This document shows, piece after piece, positions 36,176 through 45,045 of a stretch of 64,000 nucleotides of DNA. Source of the DNA: UBA4665 sp036388555 (lineage in GTDB: Bacteria > Patescibacteriota > Saccharimonadia > Saccharimonadales > UBA4665). The notes under the pieces were generated by a model that did not search any database, had not been told where the DNA came from, and worked only from the letters and a program-made list of their open reading frames with translations. The translations under genes and the position numbers were made by a program. How positions within the stretch are numbered: position 1 is the first letter of the stretch; each line of letters opens with the position of its first letter. The DNA lies in assembly GCA_036388555.1 (NCBI GenBank), contig DASVRP010000007.1, positions 1 through 64,000 of the forward strand, written 5' to 3'.

Positions 36176-36211
36176 AAAAACAGCCGGGCTGCCATAGCGG
36201 CAAACCGGCTG
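36176..36211 (-). terminator. Intrinsic terminator below the KH gene
   Basis: CAGCCGG (36181-36187) pairs with CCGGCTG (36205-36211), and the minus-strand product is followed by UUUUU (36176-36180). Between it and the KH stop at 36362 lie about 150 nt in which I see no convincing gene. Confidence 0.75.
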
Positions 36212-36361
36212 TCATTGTCACATAAAGCTCCCAACAGTGGTTTCCCGCGGTTGGCTCGCAGAGCTTATTTTTGTTTTAGTCGTTTTTGCGACGTAGGACT
36301 ATCTTACCGTAACCGTAATGAACATGCAAGCGTTAAGGCCGGCTGGCGCAGCCCGACGCTG

Positions 36362-36805
36362 TTAGACGTCGAGGTCGTCGTAGGCCTCGAGTTCCTTGCG
36401 GGTCTTGGCGACGACGTCGCTTTCGGTGGTGTCATATGCGGAACGGCTGGTGTCGGCTTCGTCCAGGTCATCATCCTGCGGCTTGGTGACCGAAGAGGAG
36501 TTGGTAGTGGCTGCTTCATCACTCGTACCGTCGTCTGTAGCCGTATGGCCGCCGACGCCATTGTCTACGATCTTCAGGTTGTAACGGGCATCGTTCTTGG
36601 TGCCGAGGGCCCGCAGCAGCGTGCGGATACTTTGGGCGGTAGCGCCACGTTTGCCGATGACGCGTCCGAGGTCATCCGGATCCACAGTCAGTTCGAGCAG
36701 GACACCCTTCTCATCGATACGGCGTTCGACAATGACGGCTTCGGGATTGCTGACGAGTGACTTTACGACAAATTCAACGAACTGCTGGTCAATACTGTTG
36801 TTCAT
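36362..36805 (-). CDS. KH-domain RNA-binding protein (KhpA-like) with acidic tail
   Basis: The 147-residue product has a KH domain in residues 1-85 with the RNA-gripping loop GKRG (51-54) in GRVIGKRGATAQSI. KhpA is usually about 75-80 residues, so the Asp/Glu/Thr/Ser-rich C-terminal extension of about 60 residues is unusual. AAGGAG precedes the ATG. Position between rpsP and trmD is the classic location of this gene. Confidence 0.9.
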   Translation of the reverse strand: MNNSIDQQFVEFVVKSLVSNPEAVIVERRIDEKGVLLELTVDPDDLGRVIGKRGATAQSIRTLLRALGTKNDARYNLKIVDNGVGGHTATDDGTSDEAATTNSSSVTKPQDDDLDEADTSRSAYDTTESDVVAKTRKELEAYDDLDV

Positions 36806-36865
36806 GGCCGGTCTCCTTTTCTGACATTATGCCTCAGGTATTTCTGTAGTACGTGGCTTATTATA

Positions 36866-36894
36866 ACAAAAAGCCCGGCAGTAATATGTCGGGC
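36866..36894 (-). terminator. Intrinsic terminator below rpsP
   Basis: GCCCG (36873-36877) and CGGGC (36890-36894) form the stem and the minus-strand RNA continues with UUUUUG. It separates rpsP from the KH gene, at least partly. Confidence 0.7.
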
Positions 36895-36937
36895 AGTTCA
36901 TAGACGGAATCTAATGTTGTCTGATATACTTCAGCGC

Positions 36938-37333
36938 TTACGATTCGGTAGTACCGGTCTCAGCTTCGGGCGCGTCAGCGGGGGCATCAGCCGCAGGGGT
37001 TTCCGGAGCCGCTTCTTCCTTGGGTTGATTGCGGCGGAGCTTATCAGCATGGCGGACGGAGCGGTTCTTGGCGCTGGTAAGCTTGACCCAGCTCGGGAGT
37101 TCGACGCCTTCCTTCTGGAGCAGCTGGGCGGCGCGGCCGGATGGCTGGGCGCCATTCTTAAGATAGAAGCTGGCCTTCTCGGTGTTGACGGTCGCGGTCT
37201 TAGCGTGCGGGTCATAGCTACCAAGCTGTGCGACGACCTTGCCACTCGTCGGAGTGAGACGCGATTCCTGTACTACAAGACGGAACATAGCATGTCCCTT
37301 ACGTCCGGTGCGCTGCATACGAATTGATAGCAT
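36938..37333 (-). CDS. rpsP: 30S ribosomal protein bS16 with Ala/Glu/Pro-rich extension
   Basis: The N-terminal 80 residues are bS16 (MLSIRMQRTGRKGHAMFRLVV, LGSYDPHAK). The C-terminal 45 residues are Ala/Pro/Glu/Asp-rich and probably disordered, giving 131 residues against the usual 80-90. The KH protein has a similar acidic tail. Confidence 0.96.
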   Translation of the reverse strand: MLSIRMQRTGRKGHAMFRLVVQESRLTPTSGKVVAQLGSYDPHAKTATVNTEKASFYLKNGAQPSGRAAQLLQKEGVELPSWVKLTSAKNRSVRHADKLRRNQPKEEAAPETPAADAPADAPEAETGTTES

Positions 37334-37426
37334 AAAAGGCTGACTTCTCTCTTTCCTGTTCCGTTGAGCTCAATAAAATGAAGCTGATATGGAACTTAAC
37401 ACTTTACAAAGGTATTCCATGTTATT

Positions 37427-37646
37427 TTACAGATACGCGCCTCTGTTGTCAACCAGCGCGTAAGTTTGGGCGGCCAAGCTCTGATTACCGGCATGCAAAT
37501 ACATCATCAGATCATTGGGGGCAGAAGTGTTTACCATGGCGTTCAGATCTTCATGTTTTTTCGCCGTACCGCATAGATAATACTGCACTACCTACTACCA
37601 GTGCACCGCCGAGTGTTGCAAATGGGCTTATCAAACGCTTTTGCAT
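37427..37646 (-). pseudogene. Small exported protein gene with +1 frameshift at an A6 run
   Basis: ATG at 37646 opens a hydrophobic leader (MQKRLISPFATLGGALVVG) that ends at TGA 37551-37553. One base out of frame, just after an A6 run (37554-37562 region), a clearly coding segment continues (KHEDLNAMVNTSAPNDLMMYL) to TAA at 37427-37429. Removing one A restores a 72-residue protein. TATGGT lies 6 nt before the ATG. It could be a pseudogene, a sequencing slip, or transcript slippage. No family is recognised. Confidence 0.5.
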
Positions 37647-37664
37647 GTAGCAACCATACTAGGG

Positions 37665-38366
37665 TTACGAGTTTTGTGCGTAATAGTCAAGGGCCGCTTC
37701 TGCTGCCTTCTGCTGGCCGGCCTGCTTGCTGGGGCCGATGCCGGTACCGCGGAGATTCGGGCCGACGAAGACGCCGACGGTAAATGTCTTGTCGTGGTCA
37801 GGGCCCGTCTCTTCCATGACTTTGTAAACCGGCGTGAAGCCTTCCTTGCCCTGGACGACTTCCTGCAAGTGCGACTTAGGATCCATCCATGAGCCGCTCG
37901 ACAGGATCTCTTTGAAGGTATTGAGGATATTGTCGGTGATGAACTTATTGGCGGCGTCGTAGCCCTGGTCGAGGTAGATGGCCCCGATGACAGCCTCGAA
38001 GCTGTTGGCCAGGATCTGTTCACGGGCCCGGTCACTGCCCCGCTTCTCGCCGCGACTCAGCCGGAGGAGCGGTTCGAACCCGGCCTTGGCCGCCGCCGCG
38101 CCGATGCTCTCGGTGCGGACAAGGGCGCTGCGCCAGTTGGTCAGGATACCTTCGGGGTCGGCAAAGTTGCTGTAGAGATATTCAGTGACGACCAGTTCCA
38201 GTACAGCATCACCCAGGAATTCCAGGCGTTCGTTGTGGACGCTGACGGTCTTCTTGTGCTCATTAACGTATGAGCGGTGCGTGAAAGCGGTGATAAGCAG
38301 TTCGATGTCCTTGAAGGTCAGTCCGAGGGTCTTGGCGGCGAAGTCTTGGTAAGGTGTGTAGTCCAT
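37665..38366 (-). CDS. rnc: Ribonuclease III
   Basis: A 233-residue enzyme: catalytic domain with the signature ERLEFLGDAVLELVV and later GAIYLDQGY, then a C-terminal double-stranded RNA-binding domain (residues about 160-230, FTPVYKVMEETGPDHDKTF). It cleaves double-stranded RNA in rRNA maturation and decay. It lies in the same direction as nusB and the Nudix gene. Confidence 0.97.
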   Translation of the reverse strand: MDYTPYQDFAAKTLGLTFKDIELLITAFTHRSYVNEHKKTVSVHNERLEFLGDAVLELVVTEYLYSNFADPEGILTNWRSALVRTESIGAAAAKAGFEPLLRLSRGEKRGSDRAREQILANSFEAVIGAIYLDQGYDAANKFITDNILNTFKEILSSGSWMDPKSHLQEVVQGKEGFTPVYKVMEETGPDHDKTFTVGVFVGPNLRGTGIGPSKQAGQQKAAEAALDYYAQNS

Positions 38367-38422
38367 GTTACATTTTCCGTTAGTCTGGGTTCCGTTATTG
38401 ATATTTCAGATAGTTAGTCATA

Positions 38423-39010
38423 TTACAGGTTAGCATCGCGGATCTTCTTCATACCCAGCAGCATGAGCTTGCCGATATCGTCATAGGCGATCTTGTCGAC
38501 GGCTTCGTGCGCCGGAAACCATTTGATATCGGTCAGCCAGTCCTCACCCTCGAGCTGGTCGGTATCTGCCAGGCCTTTGACAAGATAGATATGCATCGTC
38601 ATCAGTACCAGCGTGTGGGTACGCCGGTAGCGGAAGTTGACCTTGCCGAGCCAATTATATACTTTCATCTCCTGCAGTCCGGTCTCCTCCCGGATCTCGC
38701 GCTCAGCGGTCTGCTTGGGCTCTTCACCCTCTTCGACGTGGCCCTTGGGTATCGTCCAGCGGTTCTTAGCGTCCTGGATAAGCAGTATCTCGACCTGTTT
38801 GTCCTTGGGATTGCGGCGGAAGACGATGCCGCCGGAGGTCGTCTCGCGGACTACTTCGTCGATCGATGGCCGCCGTTTGGCTACGAAATCGCGGATGCCC
38901 TGGATGGGGCTCGGGCGTTTACCGAACAGGCTGCGGTCCCGGCGGGAATCACGCGCGCCGTCATCCTTCGCAGCGTTACCTGTAGGTTCGGGACGTGGCT
39001 GGTCGCCCAT
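38423..39010 (-). CDS. Nudix hydrolase with intact Nudix box
   Basis: The 195-residue protein starts MGDQPRPEPT just after the nusB stop. A polar 65-residue leader precedes the Nudix domain (TTSGGIVFRRNP, RWTIPKGHVEEGE). The Nudix box G-x5-E-x7-REIREETGL is complete, so hydrolysis of a nucleoside-diphosphate-linked substrate is expected. It lies between nusB and rnc, suggesting a role in RNA or nucleotide housekeeping. Confidence 0.93.
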   Translation of the reverse strand: MGDQPRPEPTGNAAKDDGARDSRRDRSLFGKRPSPIQGIRDFVAKRRPSIDEVVRETTSGGIVFRRNPKDKQVEILLIQDAKNRWTIPKGHVEEGEEPKQTAEREIREETGLQEMKVYNWLGKVNFRYRRTHTLVLMTMHIYLVKGLADTDQLEGEDWLTDIKWFPAHEAVDKIAYDDIGKLMLLGMKKIRDANL

Positions 39011-39011
39011 G

Positions 39012-39527
39012 CTAGTCCACCTTCGTGGTCTTAGGGACCGGGCCGTCAGAGGATGGGCTGACTGTCTCCGCGGCAGTGTCGTCCGCTGATGCGTCGCTCT
39101 GGTCGTTTCGCTGACGAAGCACGGTACCGAGCACGCCGTTGATGAATTTGCTTGAGTTCTCGCCGCCGAAGGCTTTGGCAAGCTCGACCGCTTCGTTGAT
39201 GACGACTTTCGGCGGGACATCACGGGCATAGAGCAGTTCGTACAGACCGATGCGCAGGACGATGCGGTCCATGCGGGCTATCTGGTCGATCGGCCATTCA
39301 GGAGCGATAGGCTGCAACGTGGCATCGAGGTCATCGCTGTTCTTGATGACGCCCTTGACCAGCGCCTCGATGAAGGCGATGTCATCGACCATGTCTGAAT
39401 AACGTGCGATGTTACGCTCCAGGACGTCCTGAAGATTGAAGTCGGTATCCGAGGCATCACGTCGAAACTCTTCCTCATACAAGGTTTGGAGTGCGATTAT
39501 ACGACCTAGGTGACGGTTTGATGCCAT
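39012..39527 (-). CDS. nusB: Transcription antitermination factor NusB
   Basis: The 171-residue protein has the NusB helical fold (HLGRIIALQTLYEEEF, RIVLRIGLYELLY, VINEAVELAKAFGGENSSKFINGVLG). It binds boxA RNA with NusE for rRNA antitermination. The last 25 residues are Asp/Ser/Thr-rich. AAGGAG precedes the ATG, and TATACT on the minus strand at 39557-39562 could be its own promoter. Confidence 0.96.
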   Translation of the reverse strand: MASNRHLGRIIALQTLYEEEFRRDASDTDFNLQDVLERNIARYSDMVDDIAFIEALVKGVIKNSDDLDATLQPIAPEWPIDQIARMDRIVLRIGLYELLYARDVPPKVVINEAVELAKAFGGENSSKFINGVLGTVLRQRNDQSDASADDTAAETVSPSSDGPVPKTTKVD

Positions 39528-39555
39528 ATTGTTAAGGCTCCTTACTGTGTGATTT

Positions 39556-39590
39556 CAGTATAGCCGAAACTGCTTGATTTTGCTTCGGCT
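39556..39590 (-). promoter_or_regulatory. Hairpin and -10 box between rpmF and nusB
   Basis: AGCCGAA (39562-39568) pairs with TTCGGCT (39584-39590), without a U-tract. TATACT on the minus strand (39557-39562) abuts the stem. It may be a partial terminator or processing site, plus a second promoter for nusB. Confidence 0.35.
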
Positions 39591-39603
39591 TATTGAACGC
39601 AGC

Positions 39604-39768
39604 TCAGACCTTGGCGACCTTCTTACCTGCATCTTTGCCAGACTCGCGGCGTGTAGTGAACACCTTGACTGGCGACTTGCCGTTGACTACTCGGGCCAGC
39701 TTGAGCATCAGGTGGCTGCGGCGGGCGCCAGTTGCGCGTGGGCTGGTCCGCTTCTTAGGTTTTCCCAT
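39604..39768 (-). CDS. rpmF: 50S ribosomal protein bL32
   Basis: This 54-residue gene reads MGKPKKRTSPRATGARRSH, followed by a basic tail, matching the N-terminal half of bL32 (PKxKTSxxRxxxRRSH). The Cys pairs of zinc-binding bL32 are absent, as in C-minus forms. AAAGGAG lies 11 nt before the ATG. It is easily missed because of size. It heads the nusB-Nudix-rnc block. Confidence 0.9.
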   Translation of the reverse strand: MGKPKKRTSPRATGARRSHLMLKLARVVNGKSPVKVFTTRRESGKDAGKKVAKV

Positions 39769-39888
39769 AGTAAAACGCTCCTTTTATCGGCAGAACAGCC
39801 GATGATCAATAGTTTCGTAATTAACCATTATAGTAACGTAAATCTACGCTAAAAACAAGCCGGTTGTTGTATTACTCAGGATTTATGA

Positions 39889-40195
39889 TATATTTCAGGT
39901 AAATCATCAGGTGCGCCGTATGAACCAGGATTCCTCATCGAACTCCAGCAGACGGCGCGGAATGATTGCAAAACGCTTGATGGCGGTGTCACATTTACAG
40001 CTTCTGACGTACGGATCGCTGACGGTGATGCCAACGGGCCTTGGGTCGGATTCCCCTTACAAGCATTACCCCCTACCGGTCCGACAAGCCTGCGATAAGG
40101 CAATCGATGGAATCGTCTGGACCGTCCAGAATGACGAACAAGGTACTAACAAGATCCTCGCCACTATCACGCCGAAACAAATTCCTGGTTCCTGA
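39889..40195 (+). pseudogene. Possible decayed coding region with a frameshift
   Basis: Frame 1 of 39889-40099 reads protein-like (GFLIELQQTARND, FTASDVRIADGDANGPWVGF), then stops at a TAA around 40095-40100. Another frame carries on with KAIDGIVWTVQNDEQG and ends PKQIPGS at 40195. No start or ribosome binding site is visible. I see no family. It may be a gene remnant; the rest of 39769-40237 appears empty. Confidence 0.3.
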
Positions 40196-40237
40196 CCCTC
40201 CGGTACCTACACGGTCCCGGCCATAGGCGATGATTTC

Positions 40238-42718
40238 TTATACGACGAAATTCACCAACTTACCCGGGACATAGATCGATTTGCGGATCGTCTGACCATT
40301 CAGATGGGCTTTTACCTTTGGGTCATCCTGAGCAGCAATGATCGCGTCAGCTTCGGTGACATCAGCAGGCAATACCAGCTGGCCGCGCAGCTTGCCATTG
40401 ACCTGGACGACGACCGTTATCTCATCAGACACCAGATACTTAGGGTCATATTTAGGCCAGGTATCTTTATGGACAGTCAGGTGGTGGCCGAGACGGAACC
40501 AAATTTCTTCGGCAGCATGCGGAGCGAACGGTGCGATACAAGCCACCATTTGCTCGAGGGCCTGCTGCCAGGCGTCATTGCGGGCCAGACTGCGCACTTT
40601 AAGCCTGTACAATTCGTTGAGCGAACCCATGGCGGCGGCGATAGCAGTATTATACCGGTTCGCCTCGATGTCTTCGGTCATCTTACGGATCATCTGATGT
40701 GTCGTGCGCATCAGTGCTGTGTGCACGACATCAGTCGCCGGCCGCTCAGTTGCTTCCAGGTATTCCTGGCAAAGGTTCCACAGGCGGGATATGAACCGGT
40801 GTGTCGCCGGGACGCCGCCGGCATCCCACTTCACCCAGACGTCCAGAGGCGCGGCGAACATCAGATACATCCGCAGGGCGTCGGCGCCGTAGCCCTGGTC
40901 GATTATCTCGAGCGGGTCTACCCCGTTTCCCTTGCTCTTACTGAACATCTTGCCGTCCGCTGCGGTGACTTTGCCGTTGAACAGGAATTGTTTGAACGGT
41001 TCGGGCTCGTCGACAAGTCCCTGCTTCTTAAAGAAATGTCCTATGAAACGTGCATACAACAGATGTGCGGTAGCGTGGTCGGCGCCGTTGTAAAAATCTA
41101 TCGGTTCCCATTTTTTGACGATTGCCGGGTCAAAGATCGCTTCGGTATTGCGCGGGTCAACATACCGGTACATATACCAGCTACTGTCGATATAAGTATC
41201 GAGGGTATCTGTTTCACGCTCTGCCGGGCCGCCGCACTGCGGGCAATCAACCTTCAGCCAATCCGTTGCCCGGGCCAAGGCACTACGGCCATCCCCATTG
41301 GGCTGGAAATCATCAAGTTCCGGAAGTACGACCGGCAGGTCTTTGTCGGGTACCAGTACGGCGCCGTCCTCAGGACAATTGATGATCGGTATCGGTGCAC
41401 CCCAATAGCGCTGGCGGCTGACGGACCAGTCGCGCATCTTATACGAGACTTCTTTGCGGGCTAAGCCTTCGGCTTCCAGAAAGTCAGCGATATCCTGCCT
41501 CGACGAAGCTGCATTCCTGCCCGCAAATGTAACCGGTTCGATGAGTACGCCCGTTGTCATGTCGGTGAAGCAATACTCTAAGGAACGGACTTTCTCCGCA
41601 TCTTCAACGGACCCGGAAGGCACCATGGTAGGCTTCAGCCTGATGCCATATTTCTTCGCAAATTCAAAGTCTCGCTCATCATGTGCCGAACAAAGCACGA
41701 TGCCTGTCCCATAATCAGCGATAGCATAACTGGCTACCCAGATTGGTAAGTCCGCATCACCGAACGCATCGATAGCATAGCGTCCCGTAAATATTCCCTC
41801 TGTCTCGGCGAGAGCCTTCATGCCTTCTTTGTCGCGTTTCTCTGTCATTTTTCGGGCTGCGTACAATACTGCGTCGGCGTCGGGTGAGCCTTCGAGCAGC
41901 TGTGGCAGCAGCGGATGGTCAGGTGCGATCACGACGAATGTGTTGGCGGTAAAAGCTTCGAAATGGGCTGAAAATGATTCGATCTCCATGTCCAAATCAC
42001 GGATTTTATTCTTATATACGATACCCTCGCTGCGCCCGATCCAGTTCTTCTGCGCCAATTTGACGCTCTCTGTCCAATCCAGGCCGTCAATCGCCTCCAG
42101 CAGCTCGTCGGCATATTCGGTGATCCTGAAGAACCACTGTTTGACTTCTTTCTTCTCGACGATCGGGTCGTCCAGGCCGTCGTGGCGCCAGCATTTGCCG
42201 TCTATCACCTGCTCGTTGGCGAGTACGGTCTGGCATTTGGTACACCACCACTGCATGCGGCTGTCCTGATAGGCCAGGCCGTTCCTATGCATCTCGCTGA
42301 ATATCCACTGCGACCATTTGTAATACTCCGGCAGATGGCTGGCGATCTCCTTTTCCCAGTCATTACTCCAGCCCATCGCCTTGTACTGCTTGTGGTAGCT
42401 CGGGATGATCGTCGCCATGCTTTCCTGCGGCGAAACTCCGGCCTTGATAGCATAGTTCTCAGCCGGCAACCCGAATGAGTCCCAGCCGACAGGATGATAA
42501 CTTTCAAATCCCTGCTGGCGCTTGAACCGTGCTTTGACGTCGCTGATCGTGTAGTTCATAGCATGGCCGATATGGATGCCTGCCCCACTCGGATAGTTGA
42601 ACATGCTCATCGCCATATACTTCGGCTTACTGCTGTGCAGATCCGTCGTATAGACACCGGTCTCATCCCATATTGTCTGCCACTTCGGCTCGATCTCTTT
42701 TGGATTGTATCGCTGCAT
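40238..42718 (-). CDS. leuS: Leucyl-tRNA synthetase
   Basis: An 826-residue class I synthetase. HIGH motif is HIGHAMNY, KMSKS is KMFSKSKGNG, and the CP1 editing domain is present (GTGIVLCSAHDERDFEFA, DMTTGVLIEPVTF). Two zinc-like CxxC knots occur (WWCTKCQTVLA and DCPQCGG). AAGGAG precedes the ATG. It charges the tRNA-Leu set, of which tRNA-Leu(GAG) is at 60.1 kb. The 170 nt upstream hold no gene I can see. Confidence 0.98.
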   Translation of the reverse strand: MQRYNPKEIEPKWQTIWDETGVYTTDLHSSKPKYMAMSMFNYPSGAGIHIGHAMNYTISDVKARFKRQQGFESYHPVGWDSFGLPAENYAIKAGVSPQESMATIIPSYHKQYKAMGWSNDWEKEIASHLPEYYKWSQWIFSEMHRNGLAYQDSRMQWWCTKCQTVLANEQVIDGKCWRHDGLDDPIVEKKEVKQWFFRITEYADELLEAIDGLDWTESVKLAQKNWIGRSEGIVYKNKIRDLDMEIESFSAHFEAFTANTFVVIAPDHPLLPQLLEGSPDADAVLYAARKMTEKRDKEGMKALAETEGIFTGRYAIDAFGDADLPIWVASYAIADYGTGIVLCSAHDERDFEFAKKYGIRLKPTMVPSGSVEDAEKVRSLEYCFTDMTTGVLIEPVTFAGRNAASSRQDIADFLEAEGLARKEVSYKMRDWSVSRQRYWGAPIPIINCPEDGAVLVPDKDLPVVLPELDDFQPNGDGRSALARATDWLKVDCPQCGGPAERETDTLDTYIDSSWYMYRYVDPRNTEAIFDPAIVKKWEPIDFYNGADHATAHLLYARFIGHFFKKQGLVDEPEPFKQFLFNGKVTAADGKMFSKSKGNGVDPLEIIDQGYGADALRMYLMFAAPLDVWVKWDAGGVPATHRFISRLWNLCQEYLEATERPATDVVHTALMRTTHQMIRKMTEDIEANRYNTAIAAAMGSLNELYRLKVRSLARNDAWQQALEQMVACIAPFAPHAAEEIWFRLGHHLTVHKDTWPKYDPKYLVSDEITVVVQVNGKLRGQLVLPADVTEADAIIAAQDDPKVKAHLNGQTIRKSIYVPGKLVNFVV

Positions 42719-42889
42719 ACCTTACTCCTTTAGTAAGCCCTCGCCGGGCAGTCTGACTGAAATTATATCTGAGAATAAGAAAAATTACGTCCCCTAAGGG
42801 AGGAGTTGGAGCAAAGAAGATATATGTTGACGTACCATTGCCGGCATTATATACGGTATGCTGACTGATGAGAAGTACATGCGGCGGGT

Positions 42890-43579
42890 TTAGAAGTCGG
42901 AAGTGAACTCAATCTCCTCGATGAACAGCTCACCTCTTTTGATCCATTGCAGGATCTGCTGGTGCCCCTTGAATCCTGGGGATTCGTAAAATTCCGACTC
43001 CGGCCCGATGTAGCAGTGATGGTATTCCTGATCGAAGTCAATCAATATACCTTCAGGGATCACACCTCCGAAAACATATCCTATGACATGGTTAACCGGC
43101 TCATTGCCGTCCGTAAAGTGCACGATCATGTTGCCCTGCAATTGCAGGTCGATGCCCGTCAAACCACTCTTTTCATGAAGTTCGCGAGCGGCCGCATCTG
43201 CGAGACTTTCACCGAACTGCACCTTGCCCGAGGGAAAACCTTTGTAGTCCAGGAACGGCTGGTGCTTGCGCTTCAGCAATAGCCAATGCCCGTCGCCTTC
43301 GCGCTGTAGCGCCAGTGTGACGACCACTTTCGGCTGGACCGGTATACGCATACTTTCCAGCGACGCCCGGTCTGTAAACTGCTTGCCACGGCGGGTCAAT
43401 GCATAACCGCCCTCCACCTTCTCAACCAGATCTTCCTTTATAAGGAACTTAAGATGATACATGAACAAATTGGCTTCCAGAAGCTTCGGTTTGAGCCGGC
43501 TATACCGTACGACCGGCTGGGACAGCATGGTGCGCAGTATTTCGAGCTGGATGTGATGTGTAAGTGTCGGGTGCTGCAT
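42890..43579 (-). CDS. Winged-helix and Nudix domain protein (copy 1)
   Basis: The 229-residue protein has an N-terminal winged helix (1-75: HHIQLEILRTM, FMYHLKFLIKEDLVEK) and a C-terminal Nudix domain (WLLLKRKHQPFLDYKGFPSG). Its Nudix box is GKVQFGE...RELHEKSGL: the second Glu of EE is Lys, so activity may be weak. It matches the 45703 gene in layout and sequence. It could be a transcription factor sensing a nucleotide ligand, like NrtR but with reversed domain order. TATAGT (minus, 43590-43595) lies 10 nt before the ATG. Confidence 0.8.
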   Translation of the reverse strand: MQHPTLTHHIQLEILRTMLSQPVVRYSRLKPKLLEANLFMYHLKFLIKEDLVEKVEGGYALTRRGKQFTDRASLESMRIPVQPKVVVTLALQREGDGHWLLLKRKHQPFLDYKGFPSGKVQFGESLADAAARELHEKSGLTGIDLQLQGNMIVHFTDGNEPVNHVIGYVFGGVIPEGILIDFDQEYHHCYIGPESEFYESPGFKGHQQILQWIKRGELFIEEIEFTSDF

Positions 43580-43677
43580 GCTTTGGTCAACTATATTTGA
43601 CTGAAATTGTCTTGTCTATAATAGCCCGACTTTCACCGCTATTCTTGCAACGTGTTAACCATAACAGGAGCAGTACG

Positions 43678-44361
43678 ATGCTAGCACCCACCCTTAGCGA
43701 TACGCAGCCCTATCTTTTCGAAATACAGCAGGACACATACGAGTCAGGCGTGCGTGAAGCCGCCGACACAATACTTTCATTGGCTGAATTCTGTATGGAA
43801 TTCTCTGAAGTAACGCGTATACCGCGGTATCGCCCGGGACACCGTGAGAATGACGTCGAACACAGCTTCATGGGTGCACTAGTCGGCTATGAGTTCTGCC
43901 GGAAATATTACCACGGTTATGACGCCGGACTCGTCGTGCAGTACTTGCTGGTGCACGATATGATCGAATGGAAAGATCGGAAGGACATACCGACCTTCCT
44001 CTTGACGAACGAAGAAGCACGAACCAAAACTATCGCTGAACAGGATGAGCTGCCAGCCGTCGTCCAACGGTTGCCACGATACCTCGGTGATTTGTTGTTG
44101 CGCTATGAAGCTCAAGTAGAGCCAGAGGCGATACTGGCCAACATGATCGACAAGTTGCTTCCCGTAGCGGTCGATATACTCGGGCCCGGCAAGCAGGTCA
44201 TGACCGAAGATTACGGTATCTTTGACCGTGCCGGAATGGATGTCGCACAGGCCAGGCTAAGCAGCCGACTGCGCGCAAAACTTCCCCAGCCTGAATTGCA
44301 GCCCCTACACTATGTCCGCGATGTTCTCGCAGCCGAATTCGCAGATCAATATTCTTACTAG
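43678..44361 (+). CDS. HD-domain phosphohydrolase (YfbR/HDDC2-like)
   Basis: The 227-residue protein has the HD metal-binding set: EFSEVTRIPRY, NDVEHSF (His62) and LVHDMIEW (His93, Asp94). It resembles 5'-deoxynucleotidases such as YfbR. AGGAG lies seven bases before the ATG at 43678. Its promoter region lies back to back with that of the winged-helix-Nudix gene, which may regulate it. Confidence 0.85.
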   Translation: MLAPTLSDTQPYLFEIQQDTYESGVREAADTILSLAEFCMEFSEVTRIPRYRPGHRENDVEHSFMGALVGYEFCRKYYHGYDAGLVVQYLLVHDMIEWKDRKDIPTFLLTNEEARTKTIAEQDELPAVVQRLPRYLGDLLLRYEAQVEPEAILANMIDKLLPVAVDILGPGKQVMTEDYGIFDRAGMDVAQARLSSRLRAKLPQPELQPLHYVRDVLAAEFADQYSY

Positions 44362-44392
44362 TCCCTAATCGGGTGCTGTAGTACGCATCTTT

Positions 44393-45031
44393 TCAATTGC
44401 CTGCGATCCGCCCGATCATCGCTGCGACATGCTTCTGTTTACGTTCCATGTCAGCATCATCGATATCGATCACATCCGGGTGGTCGAACCAGACCGAGCG
44501 GGACTTGTAGTGCAGCGAGCGGGCTTCGGCGATGGTCTCGGTACGGATCGGATTCGTAGAACGCTGCTGTTCATACGCGGCTGAATCCGTTATAGCCAGG
44601 CTGGCCAGGAAGATGACCGTATCCGCATAATCAGTCGTTATATCCTCGGGAGTTGTCCCGAAATCCTGCGTCAGTCGTTCCCATTCCGGTTCAGTCACAT
44701 ATGACCGGATGCCGGCCGGACCACGGTCGGTGACGATGACGCCGCCCGTCCCTGCCAGCCTGCTTCGGGCATCAGTTATCTCATCGATATACGTCCCGAC
44801 GATCCGTTCCTGATAACTGAGGTACGCTAGCCTGTCACGGGCGGCTAGTTTTGCGTAGTCAGCATCCTGCGCCAGCAGTTCATCGCTGAACCTAGTGGCG
44901 ACCTCCGGGATGAATTCGGCCGGCACCTCAAATTCCTGATCACGGAGATATTCCATGACCGTCGACTTGCCCGAGCATGGGCCGCCGTCCAGGCAGACGA
45001 CTGTCGGTCTGAGACTTTCATATTTCGACAT
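44393..45031 (-). CDS. P-loop kinase-like protein (AAA_28 type)
   Basis: The 212-residue protein has Walker A GGPCSGKST and TDRGPAGIRSY, with VIFLAS in the core strand. It resembles AAA_28/NadR-like nucleotide or small-molecule kinases. The substrate is not known. It begins 14 nt below the stop of the next gene upstream, so the two form an operon. Confidence 0.8.
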   Translation of the reverse strand: MSKYESLRPTVVCLDGGPCSGKSTVMEYLRDQEFEVPAEFIPEVATRFSDELLAQDADYAKLAARDRLAYLSYQERIVGTYIDEITDARSRLAGTGGVIVTDRGPAGIRSYVTEPEWERLTQDFGTTPEDITTDYADTVIFLASLAITDSAAYEQQRSTNPIRTETIAEARSLHYKSRSVWFDHPDVIDIDDADMERKQKHVAAMIGRIAGN

Positions 45032-45045
45032 CCTAAATCCTTCCG

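Noticed and set aside
36235..36330. Short minus-strand frame HVHYGYGKIVLRRKND
   Set aside because: It looks protein-like but only a TTG could start it, there is no ribosome site, and it is 17 residues long.
42720..42889. Possible T-box or leader structure upstream of leuS
   Set aside because: I found no T-box core sequence, specifier loop or terminator. leuS has an ordinary ribosome site.
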